Shown: piece after piece, positions 49,301-57,530 of the stretch
Numbering within the stretch: the first letter of the stretch is position 1
Layout of the letters: every line of letters starts with the position of its first letter
Assembly: GCA_022457155.1 (NCBI GenBank)
Contig: JAJGOT010000215.1
Location: 226,001-290,000 of the forward strand
Direction of reading: 5' to 3'
Source: Cladopsammia gracilis
Lineage: Eukaryota > Cnidaria > Anthozoa > Scleractinia > Dendrophylliidae
Length of the DNA: 64,000 nt
Position numbers and translations under genes: made by a program
Notes under the pieces: model-generated
The model's database searches: none
Seen by the model: only the letters and a program-made list of their open reading frames with translations
Told to the model about the DNA's origin: nothing

Positions 49301-52300
49301 AAGCAAAACCTCGTGGAGATGGGAGGTTCGAACGTCCCGTATTGATTTACAAAGTAATTACACCTAATTGAAAAAACGTTGTCGGATACAAACCATAAAC
49401 AATACGATCGAATGGTTTTCTGGGAAGCGGAAAAAACGTCTTGTATTCTCAGATAAATTGCACATTACTATAACACAGTATGCCCAACATCAACCACTGA
49501 AAACATTTTACAAGGAATAGATCTCAAATATCAATATAAGGAATGCTAACAAGCCTCATTTGCCTTGGTGCCAAGAATTCCATTGTGTCTTATCGTTCAT
49601 ACTTTATGCTTTTTTCCGACTTTTCTTATCAATCAAGTGCATTCACAATCATCTAAAGATGTACCAATTTAGAGGTAGCTAACGTATGAGATACTAACAA
49701 TATCTGATCAGGAGTGGAAAACATTATTTGATTACTGAAACTATAATCCTGACTCTATCCATAATATTAACCTAAGCAGTAAGGTAATGAAAGCTCAAAT
49801 TCTATATGTATAGTTTATGCACACTGCGTCAATTTTGAATTGAATTTGGCATATGGATGTTGTTTTTGTATTTAGCTGTTACCAGATCCCCAAAAACAAG
49901 CCGATGAACTCATGGCAAAGGTAGAAAAGGACGTGGAAGCGGCTATGCAAAATGTGAGTTTCCTACTAACTAGAGGCGAGGGGGACCGGGGGGGGGGATT
50001 GTTCTCCACCAACCATCGCCCCAGAAGCTGAGAGCTTGATTGCTGGCTGCCCGCTAACTAGACTACGCATTTCTTTCTTTATTAATCTATAGCTGAGTTT
50101 TACTGAGAGACCACTTCTATATTTAACAACTATTCACCGAAGTGGAGGTGGGTAGTGGTGGATATTTACCTCGCCGCAAGGTGAATAGTTGTTCTAGTAT
50201 ATACTGAAACAGTGAGATGATAACGAAAATGATGCTTTTTAACTCATTTATTCCTGTCAATGATTACAATTTTCGCGTGCAAATTGCTGGGAGGTGAATA
50301 GCACTTGCTATTCCGAGTTTCAGTAGCCAATCAGAGCGCGCCAACAATGCTATCCACTGTTTCAGTAAATACTAACAAGGGATAGTGTCGACCTTCGGGA
50401 TCGCTTAATGGAGATTGCGACCATATTTCTTTTTAATGTTTGATGTTAATAGGGATGATCTGTGATAAATTCTGAACTTTAATTTCATTAGCGACTAATC
50501 TCCCATAATCAACCTGCCCTCAGTTGCGACAGATTCTACTGTTGATAGTTATTTTTATCTTCCCGAAACGATTAATTAACTTGTCTTTTCTTTTTATATG
50601 GATATCAGTCTATAGGCAAATATCTAGGTCCTAAAGTCCAGGAGACCATAACAAGCGTATCCACGCTTGGCATGGCGCTTTACAACGGATGGAAGATGAC
50701 TCTGGTAGTGCTTGCTGGCCTGCCAATCATTGGTATAGCCAATCGCATGCAACACAATGAAGCTGATGTTACAGAGGAACCGGAAGGAGTGGAAGCAGTA
50801 GGCCTTTTATTCGTTATTGTTGATTGGAAAGTAAAAGCTTGTACACAAGGTGCAACAACCTCGGTCCCAGGACCTTCTTCGCTTTCAAAACGGCTGGACG
50901 AGCGGAGGAACGCCTGGACAATGCGGCCGGAATACTCTAAGATTTCGTAGAGTGCTATGTTGCGTGAAATATAATGAAATATAATCTTTCTTCTCGAAAC
51001 AGGGTTTTTCAGTAAAACAAATTTGGCTCTCGATCGCTAGAAATAACCTCCAAAGACAGTCACGCGACAAAATGCTCCACGATTCTTAGTGTATTCTGGC
51101 AGCCCCTACCGCCATTTTGAAAACTGAGCAGACCCTGGGGACGAGTTTGAGTGCAACGCAACATTTGGGACCCAAGGTGTGCCCACCTCCACCGCGGTCA
51201 AACGAGAGAAATTTGCAAAAGTCAAGCAAAGTACTTCAAAGTTAAGGTTGTCATTTTCACTGTTTAAAGTTTAATATATTACCAATACACTGTCAATTCA
51301 CTAAACGTTTTGAAAGTTTACCAAAAAAGTTCCAAGCGTTTGAAAACTATGAACTTCAGAATTGTCGACGCCATTTGCGAACACTATTTTGCTCGGGCAT
51401 GAAGCGTTTTGGTCAGTTTTCAACGAAAAGAAGTTCATTATTTTCAGAAAGATGAAAAGATAGTTACATAAACTATTTATTTTATACATCCTTGCCCATG
51501 TTTCACTTAATATTAAATGAATTCCCACTAAATAAAACGAAAAACGCCTCGGACGTATGACCGCGGTGAAGTGCCCACCCCTGTAATTGCGATCATGAAT
51601 TTCGAAGTAAGAATTAAGGGTAGACACATCTTGCTAGTTTGTCTCCACGTCGCCTTAATTGGATTCAATTTAAAGGCCCATGTTCACCCAATCTGCTTTG
51701 CGCGCCCGGGCTGATTTTTGCACAGACGGAAAATTGAAAAATCGACGTGCCAGCCAATCATAACGCTACATTGAACAATTGAACCGTTTCAAAACAAAAA
51801 CGCAAGCGCGCAAAGCAGATTGGGTGAACATGGGCCTTTAATTCAGAGGTCAATTGATTTGGTCATGTAAATTTTGAGTCAGTGGACAAAATTCTCATTT
51901 TTTCTTGACAGTGAAAATGAAACCTATAAGCAATAGTATCCACTAGATAAGGGTATTTAAGAATATTAGTCAACATTTTTCATGAATTTTGTGACGTTAG
52001 CAAAGCCCAATCCGTTTTAATATTTTGACCATATAAAATAGTAAAATTCTTAAGAGATTTGAATTTGTCATTATACCTAGATCAAGCAGCCAAACAGTGG
52101 ATATTTAACGTAAGAATACACTTGTTTAACAGTTATGGTTACCGTCTCATAATTGACAGTTAGTTCTCTCTTACATCATAGTTAATGAAAACTAGCTTCA
52201 AGAAGATGGAAACCATTTCAGCTCTTGGAGTGGAAAATAAGTTTGCCAATAAGTACAAGGACGCCGTCTTCGAAAAATACAAGTAACTATAGAGTTTCCT

Positions 52301-55300
52301 GAAACATTTATGTACATTGTTACCTGTAGCTATCTTGTTCTTAATAGCAGGGCGTTCAAGTTGAGAAAAGAGAAGAAAATATAATTATGTTGTTAGCGGA
52401 ATAAAGGAGGAAGGACTAGGGTGAGGGACTGCACTTTTTCCTGCCAATTCCCCTTCAGACAACGCACTTACTTTGCAGAATTTTGAGGCTCACAGTCTGT
52501 CTTTCCAAAAGATGCTACTACTATCCGTGTTTTCAACTTGTGCATTCTATAATGTTGATGCTTCTGTGTGCATCTTGCCAACAGGCAGGCGCTAAAGAAA
52601 ATCATCGCCAGCGGCTTTGCCTTTGCGCTTGGTCAAGCTATGGTTTTCTTCATCTACGCAGGCGCATTGAGGTTCGGCTGCTACCTGATTACCATTGGAG
52701 ATATGACACCAATTCAAGTGATTGGGTAAACAATGAACTCACAATTGATCATAATTTTCTCAGCGTATGTTTTAAAGGCTTTTTAGCTTATTTGATAGCG
52801 CATCGCACTGGTTTCCCTGAAGTCACGAGTTCAAATCTCAATGAAGCCTATAGCTGAAAATATCCAGGCAATTGAATTTAATAATATGCAAAACGTCTTT
52901 CTTGTGATCGATTAATAACGCGGTCTCTGATATAAACCTCTCTATTACGGACAGTTCACTTTGGTTTACTTGGTTCAATCTCTACCTCTACAATACTAAC
53001 ATTCTCAGTGTGAAATCAGTGACGAAGAAACCATTTCAATATATTTACAAATAATATTTTTTGCAGGGTTTTAATGACGGTGTTGTTCGGTTCATCTGCC
53101 ACGTCCAGCTCACGAGCGCCTGCGCATGCGTCTGAAAACAATGAAGAATCACTGAACAGACTGTTTGAAGACGAGGCAACAGACGTCACGGGTCAAATGG
53201 GCGACAAGTTGGTGAGTGTAAGACGTTGCATGCAGAACAATTAGTGCGAATATCCTTAAATTATACGTTGCAGATGTCATCCATTGTCAGTGTTCAAAGT
53301 TTAAATCATACGCCTCGTTTCCAAAATCTTTATCTGCAGTCTCAGAAACAAATGTGTCTGAAGTTAAATTAAAAACCTTTTTTGCTTGATTTTAAGTTAA
53401 CTTTTGTTTTAAAAGGATGAAGTTGAAGGTAGCTTGGACTTTAAACACGTAGAGCTTGCAGATCCCCTTCACAAGGAGAAGCCATTGTTAAGCCAGCTCA
53501 ACGTGAAGATCAGCGGAGGAAAGAAGTTAGCACTTGTTTCGCTGGACAATGAAAAGTTAAATCCATTGGAACTTTTGGCGGAACGTTTCTTTGATCCTAC
53601 TAGAGGTGCACTGGTAAGTAGAAAAGCTCATATCCAGAGTCCTGAGGCTTCTTCATTCAGTGATAGTACGCATGGGAGGAACTCTGAGATAATGCTGTTC
53701 CGGTTTCGGTTTCTGGGTACGGGATTACAAACAACCAACAGAATGTGACGCGCGTGTGCAGTTCGGGCTAAAGCTCCAACCTCGTTCCCAGGGCTTTAAA
53801 CGTCAAATTTAAAGAAAAAGGAAAAGCACTGGGAACGAGTTTGACCATTCTCGTCCCCAGAGCCACGATCCCTTTGGCCAGCGTCACGGATCACGGACTC
53901 TGGCTAGTTCCAATTTAAAAGTCGTTCTGCGCAGACTCAGAGTTTGCAAATCGGAACCTGCCAGAGTCCGTGATTCCTGGCGCTGGCCAAAAGGATCGCG
54001 GAGACGAGATCTAAGTACATCTCAGTTTGCTGCCGGATTGCCTCTCTAAGGGAGGGGAATAAGACTGGCGAGGTGACGTCTTGTCCCACAACATAATCTT
54101 AGGTTCGTTAATTTTCCAACGTTGGTGAAAAGGTTTAAGGTAAACATATGATCTTTTTTCGCCTTTTAGTTTTTAGACGGAGCTGACATCCGTGGTTTGG
54201 ATCTCTGTTGGTTACGATCACAGTATGCTGTGGTGTCTCATCGTTGTTTCCTGTCACATTGCAGTATTGCTGATAACATCAGCTATGGTAACGATTATAG
54301 AGCATGCGCCGTAACGAGGCGGGAGATTGAAGACGCTGCACACTCGGCGTACGCACACGAGTTTATCATTGACCTGCCAAAGGTTAGCCCAGATTTTTTA
54401 CTTTTAGAGTCAATCGTTTAGTCATGTGATATCGTTCTAGCTAACATTGGTGTGTGCCCGGGATTCAAAATCAAAATGCAGTACCTTTTGGCTTTACTAG
54501 TTAATGTCCAAAATAATACTAACACCATGTTAAAGTAATCAACCAATTCTTGAAAGAGGAACAAGTCACGATCTGTTCTAGCCCATTTTAGAAACAAAAA
54601 TGTGACAACTTTTCAACTTGTGATTCATTCAGACCCAGTCTCTCGGTGACAAGAAGCACTCATCGACACTCTGTACACTGAGGTGTTGATTAATAAAAAA
54701 AGTGTATCATTATTTTTCGGATTCTGTTAATACCAAAACATTGTTTGGGTTTTATATATAGCAAATTTTTTTCACCAACCATTTTGCTTAATGTTTTAGG
54801 GTTATGACACGGTCCCCGACGAAGATCAAATCGAATTAAATGAGAGTCAGAAAATGAGAATAGTTATCGCGCGAGCGATTATCAGAGGACCACCGATTAT
54901 TGTGCTTGATGAGTTAGAAGAACGAAGTCAGGTGAGTTCAGTCTTTTTCTTCTCAGGCCAGCAAGCTTAAAGTGCCTATGAAGCGAAATGGTTTTTGGAT
55001 ATATCGAAAGTTTCACTATTTGTGACCTCAAACTAAGGGAATGATAGCGTAAACAAAGCAATACGTCATCCTTTTTACGTAATTTTCGTCATCACTCGCC
55101 CTAGGCTCTCCAAAAATTGTCGCATCTTTGAGTTGCTAAAAAACGATTTTCCTTTTTTTCCTCGACAAATAATAATTATTATCGTTCTTTGGACATGATA
55201 AACTACAGAAAAACGGAGAAAAAATTTCGCTTCATGGGCACTTTAAGGTAATATCAAAACTATTATTGTGTCTCCACAGGCTGTGAACGACGCTTCGGAG

Positions 55301-55483
55301 ATTCTCTGCCGCAACAGAACTTGTCTTATACTCACGAGATGCCGACAAACAGTTGAAGCCGCAGACCAGATAGTCCTTATGTACCGCGGGCGAGTCTTGG
55401 AACAGGGAACGCTGGAAGAACTTAGGGAACGAAGGCGCTTGTATCATTTACTTACAAACTTTCAAGATGCTGATGAAATTTAG
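34318..55483 (+). CDS. Full-length ABCB (P-glycoprotein-type) protein with degenerate NBDs; candidate pseudo-transporter, 28 exons, 1,701 aa
   Basis: Exons: 34318-34356, 34755-34793, 35682-36625, 37748-37946, 38485-38609, 39321-39437, 40072-40126, 40594-40707, 41822-41929, 42890-43015, 43462-43665, 44592-44762, 45405-45566, 46328-46373, 46497-46633, 47141-47281, 47736-47834, 47938-48015, 48133-48933, 49876-49953, 50609-50797, 52182-52282, 52585-52725, 53067-53211, 53416-53613, 54170-54382, 54800-54931, 55280-55483. All introns are GT-AG and the phases close. The order TMD1-NBD1-linker-TMD2-NBD2 follows ABCB1 throughout. NBD1 keeps Walker A (599-606), but its Q-loop Gln is Lys647, its signature is LTSYQ (703-707), its Walker B Asp is Glu727 and its H-loop position is Ser759. 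NBD2 has lost Walker A (1495-1503), the A-loop Tyr (Asp1469), the Q-loop Gln (His1543), the signature (LNESQ) and the H-loop His (Arg1654). An enlarged first extracellular loop and a repeat-filled cytoplasmic loop add about 420 residues. The first exon is the least certain; an ATG at 34761 is an alternative start. Confidence 0.9.
35781..36416 (+). other. Enlarged, sequon-rich first extracellular loop of the ABCB-like protein
   Basis: Residues about 60-271 lie between predicted TM1 and TM2. In typical ABCB1 this loop is some 50-60 residues; here it is about 210, with twelve N-x-S/T sequons, a Lys/Arg-rich middle (about 186-206) and a Pro-rich stretch before TM2. It is encoded within one 944-bp exon. 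Predicted to be a heavily glycosylated ectodomain if the standard topology holds. Confidence 0.75.
37240..37312 (-). tRNA. tRNA-Thr (anticodon UGU), copy 1
   Basis: On the minus strand the 72 bases plus discriminator fold as a full cloverleaf: 7-bp acceptor (GCCTCGT/ACGGGGC, one U-G), D arm GCTC/GAGC, anticodon arm CTGGT/ACCAG with loop CTTGTAA, T arm GAGAG/CTCTC with TTCAAAT. No CCA is encoded. An A run just beyond on the plus strand gives a T-run Pol III terminator. Antisense in intron 3 of the ABCB-like gene. Confidence 0.92.
37996..38338. repeat. 17-bp minisatellite in intron 4 of the ABCB-like gene
   Basis: About 20 units close to ACACCCCTGTAAGGCGG. Same period as, and similar wording to, the array at 5305-5966. 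Non-coding. Confidence 0.85.
39943..40015 (-). tRNA. tRNA-Thr (anticodon UGU), copy 2
   Basis: The mature region is identical to 37241-37312, but the flanks differ. Antisense in intron 6 of the ABCB-like gene. A short A run about 15 bp beyond on the plus strand could act as Pol III terminator. Confidence 0.92.
40862..41186. repeat. Family C fold-back with a second fold-back nested inside
   Basis: The outer ends match 15261-15420 ('tcgtattcttggtatt', 'agttccagttcaatacc'). Inside, 40908-41078 is a separate long hairpin with arms of about 75 bp ('gccactttagaaacgagaag' mirrored by 'cttctcgtttctaaagtggc'). Intron 8 of the ABCB-like gene. Confidence 0.75.
42013..42080. repeat. Hairpin repeat in intron 9 of the ABCB-like gene
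   Basis: 'taatctcgtacccagatctc' is mirrored by 'gagatctgggtacgagatta' around a loop of about 28 bases. Confidence 0.8.
42538..42624 (-). pseudogene. tRNA-like fragment (SINE-type)
   Basis: On the minus strand it reads with an A-box-like start near 42620 and a B-box-like segment near 42573 ('ggttgttcaaacc'). Degenerate. It directly precedes a 21-bp minisatellite. Confidence 0.35.
42626..42775. repeat. 21-bp minisatellite
   Basis: About seven units of CTAGACCACAGGGACTCCAC-type sequence in intron 9 of the ABCB-like gene. Confidence 0.8.
43183..43440. repeat. Dispersed repeat (family G), copy 1
   Basis: Shares ordered phrases with 47388-47660 ('tccgaagattttc', 'gattatagacca', 'gatatcttc', 'atatgatttttccgcagt', 'agaaatcct'). 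Both copies lie in introns of the ABCB-like gene in the same orientation. Confidence 0.65.
43815..43905 (-). pseudogene. tRNA-derived SINE-like sequence
   Basis: On the minus strand it reads 'gtagctaagttgttagagc' (A box) and 'ggttcgtttcc' (B box) at tRNA spacing, with a poorly paired acceptor. Probably a tRNA-derived SINE head. Confidence 0.55.
43940..44085. repeat. Heptanucleotide array (TGCGTCC)n
   Basis: About 20 near-perfect copies of TGCGTCC in intron 11 of the ABCB-like gene. It yields a spurious open frame repeating LRPASCV. Confidence 0.95.
44897..45049. repeat. Fold-back MITE ('tagcctgcgagcaggct' ends)
   Basis: Left 'gatagcctgcgagcaggctc' and right 'cctgctcgcaggctat' are inverted; about 150 bp. 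Intron 12 of the ABCB-like gene. Confidence 0.7.
45767..45960. repeat. Dispersed repeat (family E), copy 2
   Basis: Collinear with 29884-30110 ('ttttgcattgctacgctttg', 'gattggctaaaaaatct', 'gcgttttccagcgcttggcg'). Confidence 0.7.
47388..47660. repeat. Dispersed repeat (family G), copy 2
   Basis: See 43183-43440. Contains an internal hairpin ('gtgaagatatcgatatcttc'). Confidence 0.65.
48301..48912 (+). repeat. Coding minisatellite: 17 x 36 bp, elastin-like VGGMVPGAVGGG repeats in the ABCB-like protein
   Basis: Exactly 612 bp, 17 units of 12 residues (residues 1025-1228), inside the 801-bp exon 48133-48933. The consensus unit is GVGGMVPGAVGG; variants include E, D, K and T substitutions. It is preceded by a Pro/Gly/Ser-rich 56-residue lead-in. 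The position aligns with intracellular loop 3 between TM8 and TM9, after the conserved 'EKL..RL..MAF' helix. The 36-bp period keeps several frames open on both strands, including a 270-codon antisense Pro-rich frame that I treat as a shadow. Confidence 0.9.
50117..50375. repeat. Fold-back repeat in intron 20 of the ABCB-like gene
   Basis: 'aacaactattcacc' is mirrored by 'ggtgaatagttgtt' about 85 bp apart. 'actgaaacagtg' near 50210 and 'cactgtttcagt' near 50355 may mark an outer pair. Confidence 0.6.
51669..51842. mobile_element. MITE with 'ttaaaggcccatgttcaccc' ends
   Basis: 174 bp. Left 'aatttaaaggcccatgttca' and right 'tgaacatgggcctttaatt' are perfect inverses, continuing through 'caatctgctttgcgcgc'. 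Intron 21 of the ABCB-like gene. Confidence 0.85.
52780..52880 (+). pseudogene. tRNA-derived SINE fragment
   Basis: 'ttagcttatttgatagcgc' (A box), 'gagttcaaatctc' (B box) and matching ends ggctt...aagcc look tRNA-like, followed by a short non-tRNA tail. Intron 23 of the ABCB-like gene. Confidence 0.55.
53849..54009. repeat. Fold-back MITE in intron 25 of the ABCB-like gene
   Basis: 'tctcgtccccagagccacga' ... mirrored by '...ggatcgcggagacgaga'. 'cacggactctgg' and 'ccagagtccgtg' pair exactly. Confidence 0.75.
54967..55246. mobile_element. MITE with 'ttaaagtgcctatgaagcg' ends
   Basis: 280 bp, inverted ends (right: cgcttcatgggcactttaa). Last intron of the ABCB-like gene. Confidence 0.8.
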
Positions 55484-57530
55484 CTTTTTTTTAAAGAAAT
55501 GTTTATGAGGCTCAGATTTTAAGAGAAACAATGTTTTTGCTACGTACGTAGATATGAACTGTAGCTTTTTACTTCTTTTCTTTTTTTACGGTTTGTTGTG
55601 TCAGAATTTTTTGGTCTTAGGTTAGCATTTGCAAAAAGAAAGAAAGAAAGACAGTGGAGTGCTGTAAAGAGGCGGATTTTTGACTATTTTTTTTAAGTAT
55701 ATTTTTTTATCACGTTGTTCTACTTTAATCTAAATATTACAGTTCTTGATGTAAGGCATTGTTTGCGTCTTTCTCTTGCATGTTTGGTTTCTTTGGTCTC
55801 AATGCTGCAACCCTATTTTTCTTAGGCATTTCAACTTGAAGACAGTCTGTAACAATAAAAAAATTGTTAATTTACAATTTTTTTAACTTTAGCGCCGCTC
55901 GCAGTATTTAAAACAAGCAGCCTAAATCTCAAGCCCCGAGGATCACAACATGAGTCCTCAACGACAAAAATATATGAATTTGTATGAGATTTTATCCAGA
56001 GTTTTATGTTTTTACAATGTTGATACTATATCAAACTCACGATAAAATTCCATACAAATCCTTCTATGTTTGTAGTTGAGGACTCCTGCTGTGAGCTTGG
56101 GTTCCCTGTGGTTTTCTACACAGAGCTTCATTTGACTCGATATGCACTCCTCTTCGACAAGCCAAAAAGAAGGTCTGCTTATGGGACTAAAATACTCAGG
56201 CGTTATATTTCATTCATTGGCTTTTAAATTTGACATTATGCCTTTACAGATATAGAACTAGTTGCCGAGGAGAATCTGCAAGGGCATAATTAATATATTC
56301 AATTCGTCTCCAGGCCCTTGCGCGCATTTCACGCTCACTCCCGAGTGGACGGGGTGCCTAAAGAGGACTGGCACTAACCTTGATTGTCGTCACGTAGCAC
56401 TCTTTTAGCGCAGAGCCACTTGGTTAGGTCACGTGACTGGGCTTTCATAAACCAATGAATGAGTAACTGTTGTGTATCCACCAACATGTCATGGCACTAA
56501 TTTAAACAAAGATGAAGGTTAAACAAAGCAAGTCAGTGAGCAAGTCCTTCCCTTATTTCTACTCAACAACCTCGTTCCCTAGCGTGGAAACACCTGGAAA
56601 AGGCTGCCAAAATGCTCCAAATTCCTGGAGTATTTTCCTTGCTTGAATGCTCATTTACACAGGCGATGTTTTGGGCAATTTCTGTTGCACTTTTTGGTGC
56701 AATTTTTGTCGCGCGCTAGTTGCATCTTCAAATCGCGTGTGTAAACTAGCGGCGATTTCAGTGCGATTTGTTAACGATTTGTCGCTCGATGTCGCAGAGG
56801 TTTCGAACACGTTCGAAGCATGCAACTTGGCGGCGATTTTGGGAAATCAATGCAAATCAAAGCAAATGTCGCACCCGAATGGCACAGGAAATCCTCCCCA
56901 GGAAATCACCGCTAGTTTACACTTGCGACAAAAGTTTCACTGGAGAGTGCGTCAAAAATCGCTTTAAAAATCGCCTGTGTAACCAAGCCTTATGATGAAA
57001 TTGCCAGACAACAAACATTTGATCGTGTGTCACGTGACAAAATACTATACGATTATTGGTGTATTTTGATAGCCTCGTCCAGGCGTTTTCACACTCGCCC
57101 GCCATATTGAAAGCGTAGAAGGCCTCTCTTTTAAACGGTAGAGTCTAAATGCTATAGCTCAGAAGGAGGTCGGGCACATTAATGAGAATATATAACGGAG
57201 TAACTGGTTAGCTTTAGTTGAGGGTAGGGTTAGCAGTTTATATGGCCTGAGCAACCCTAGAAGCTAGGGTGGTACCCTGGTACGATAGGCTATGTAAGCC
57301 TAAGCCTAGCTGTGGTCACAGGTTTAATCCTGAGTGGAGATTTTAGATTTTATATTTTACACTTAAAATTTTATTGAAAATAAAATTCGAAGTGTCGAAA
57401 TTATGTTATATAAGATGTCCGACCTTCTTCTGAGCTATAGCATTGAAAATAAAATTCTAAGTGTCGACATTACGTTATATAATTCTCTTCTGAGCTATAG
57501 CTGGTAGACTCTGCTCTTTTGATCTCGGTT
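55484..57530. other. Region between the convergent ABCB-like and minus-strand Canopy-like genes
   Basis: The ABCB 3' UTR probably ends near AATAAA at 55854-55859. The rest is mostly fold-back elements: 55929-56101 (arms with 'gagtcctcaac'/'gttgaggactc'), 56653-56983 ('tttacacaggcgat' and 'atcgcctgtgtaa') and 57138-57513 ('tctgagctatagc' arms). I searched the minus strand for the missing C-terminal Canopy exon and found no convincing one. Confidence 0.6.

Larger units (their letters stand above)
53416..55483 (+). other. NBD2 of the ABCB-like gene (exons 25-28): strongly degenerate
   Basis: The Walker A region reads SLDNEKLNP (1495-1503) and has no GK[ST]. The A-loop aromatic is Asp1469, the Q-loop Gln is His1543, the signature is LNESQ (1603-1607) and the H-loop His is Arg1654. 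Only Walker B Asp-Glu (1627-1628) survives. Surrounding structural segments (RFFDPTRG, SIADNISYG, IARAIIRGP, DQIVL.YRGR) are well conserved. This points to retained fold with lost chemistry. Confidence 0.88.

Noticed and set aside
34318..55483. Two separate half-transporter genes instead of one full gene
   Set aside because: The linker exons 46328-46373 and 46497-46633 join NBD1 to TMD2 in phase, and no stop or polyadenylation signal with a new start is needed. The order matches full ABCB proteins.
34318..55483. Simple dead ABC pseudogene
   Set aside because: No in-frame stops, frameshifts or broken splice sites in 28 exons. Losses are confined to catalytic motifs while structural segments are conserved. 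Transcription remains to be shown.
56110..56200. Possible last exon of the minus-strand Canopy gene (open stretch with an 'ALCRK' motif)
   Set aside because: It runs into the arm of a fold-back element (55929-56101), and only one short motif resembles the family; not enough to call.
56647..56967. 106-codon frame with Cys-rich start
   Set aside because: Lies entirely within a MITE bounded by 'tttacacaggcgat' inverted ends; no homology recognised.
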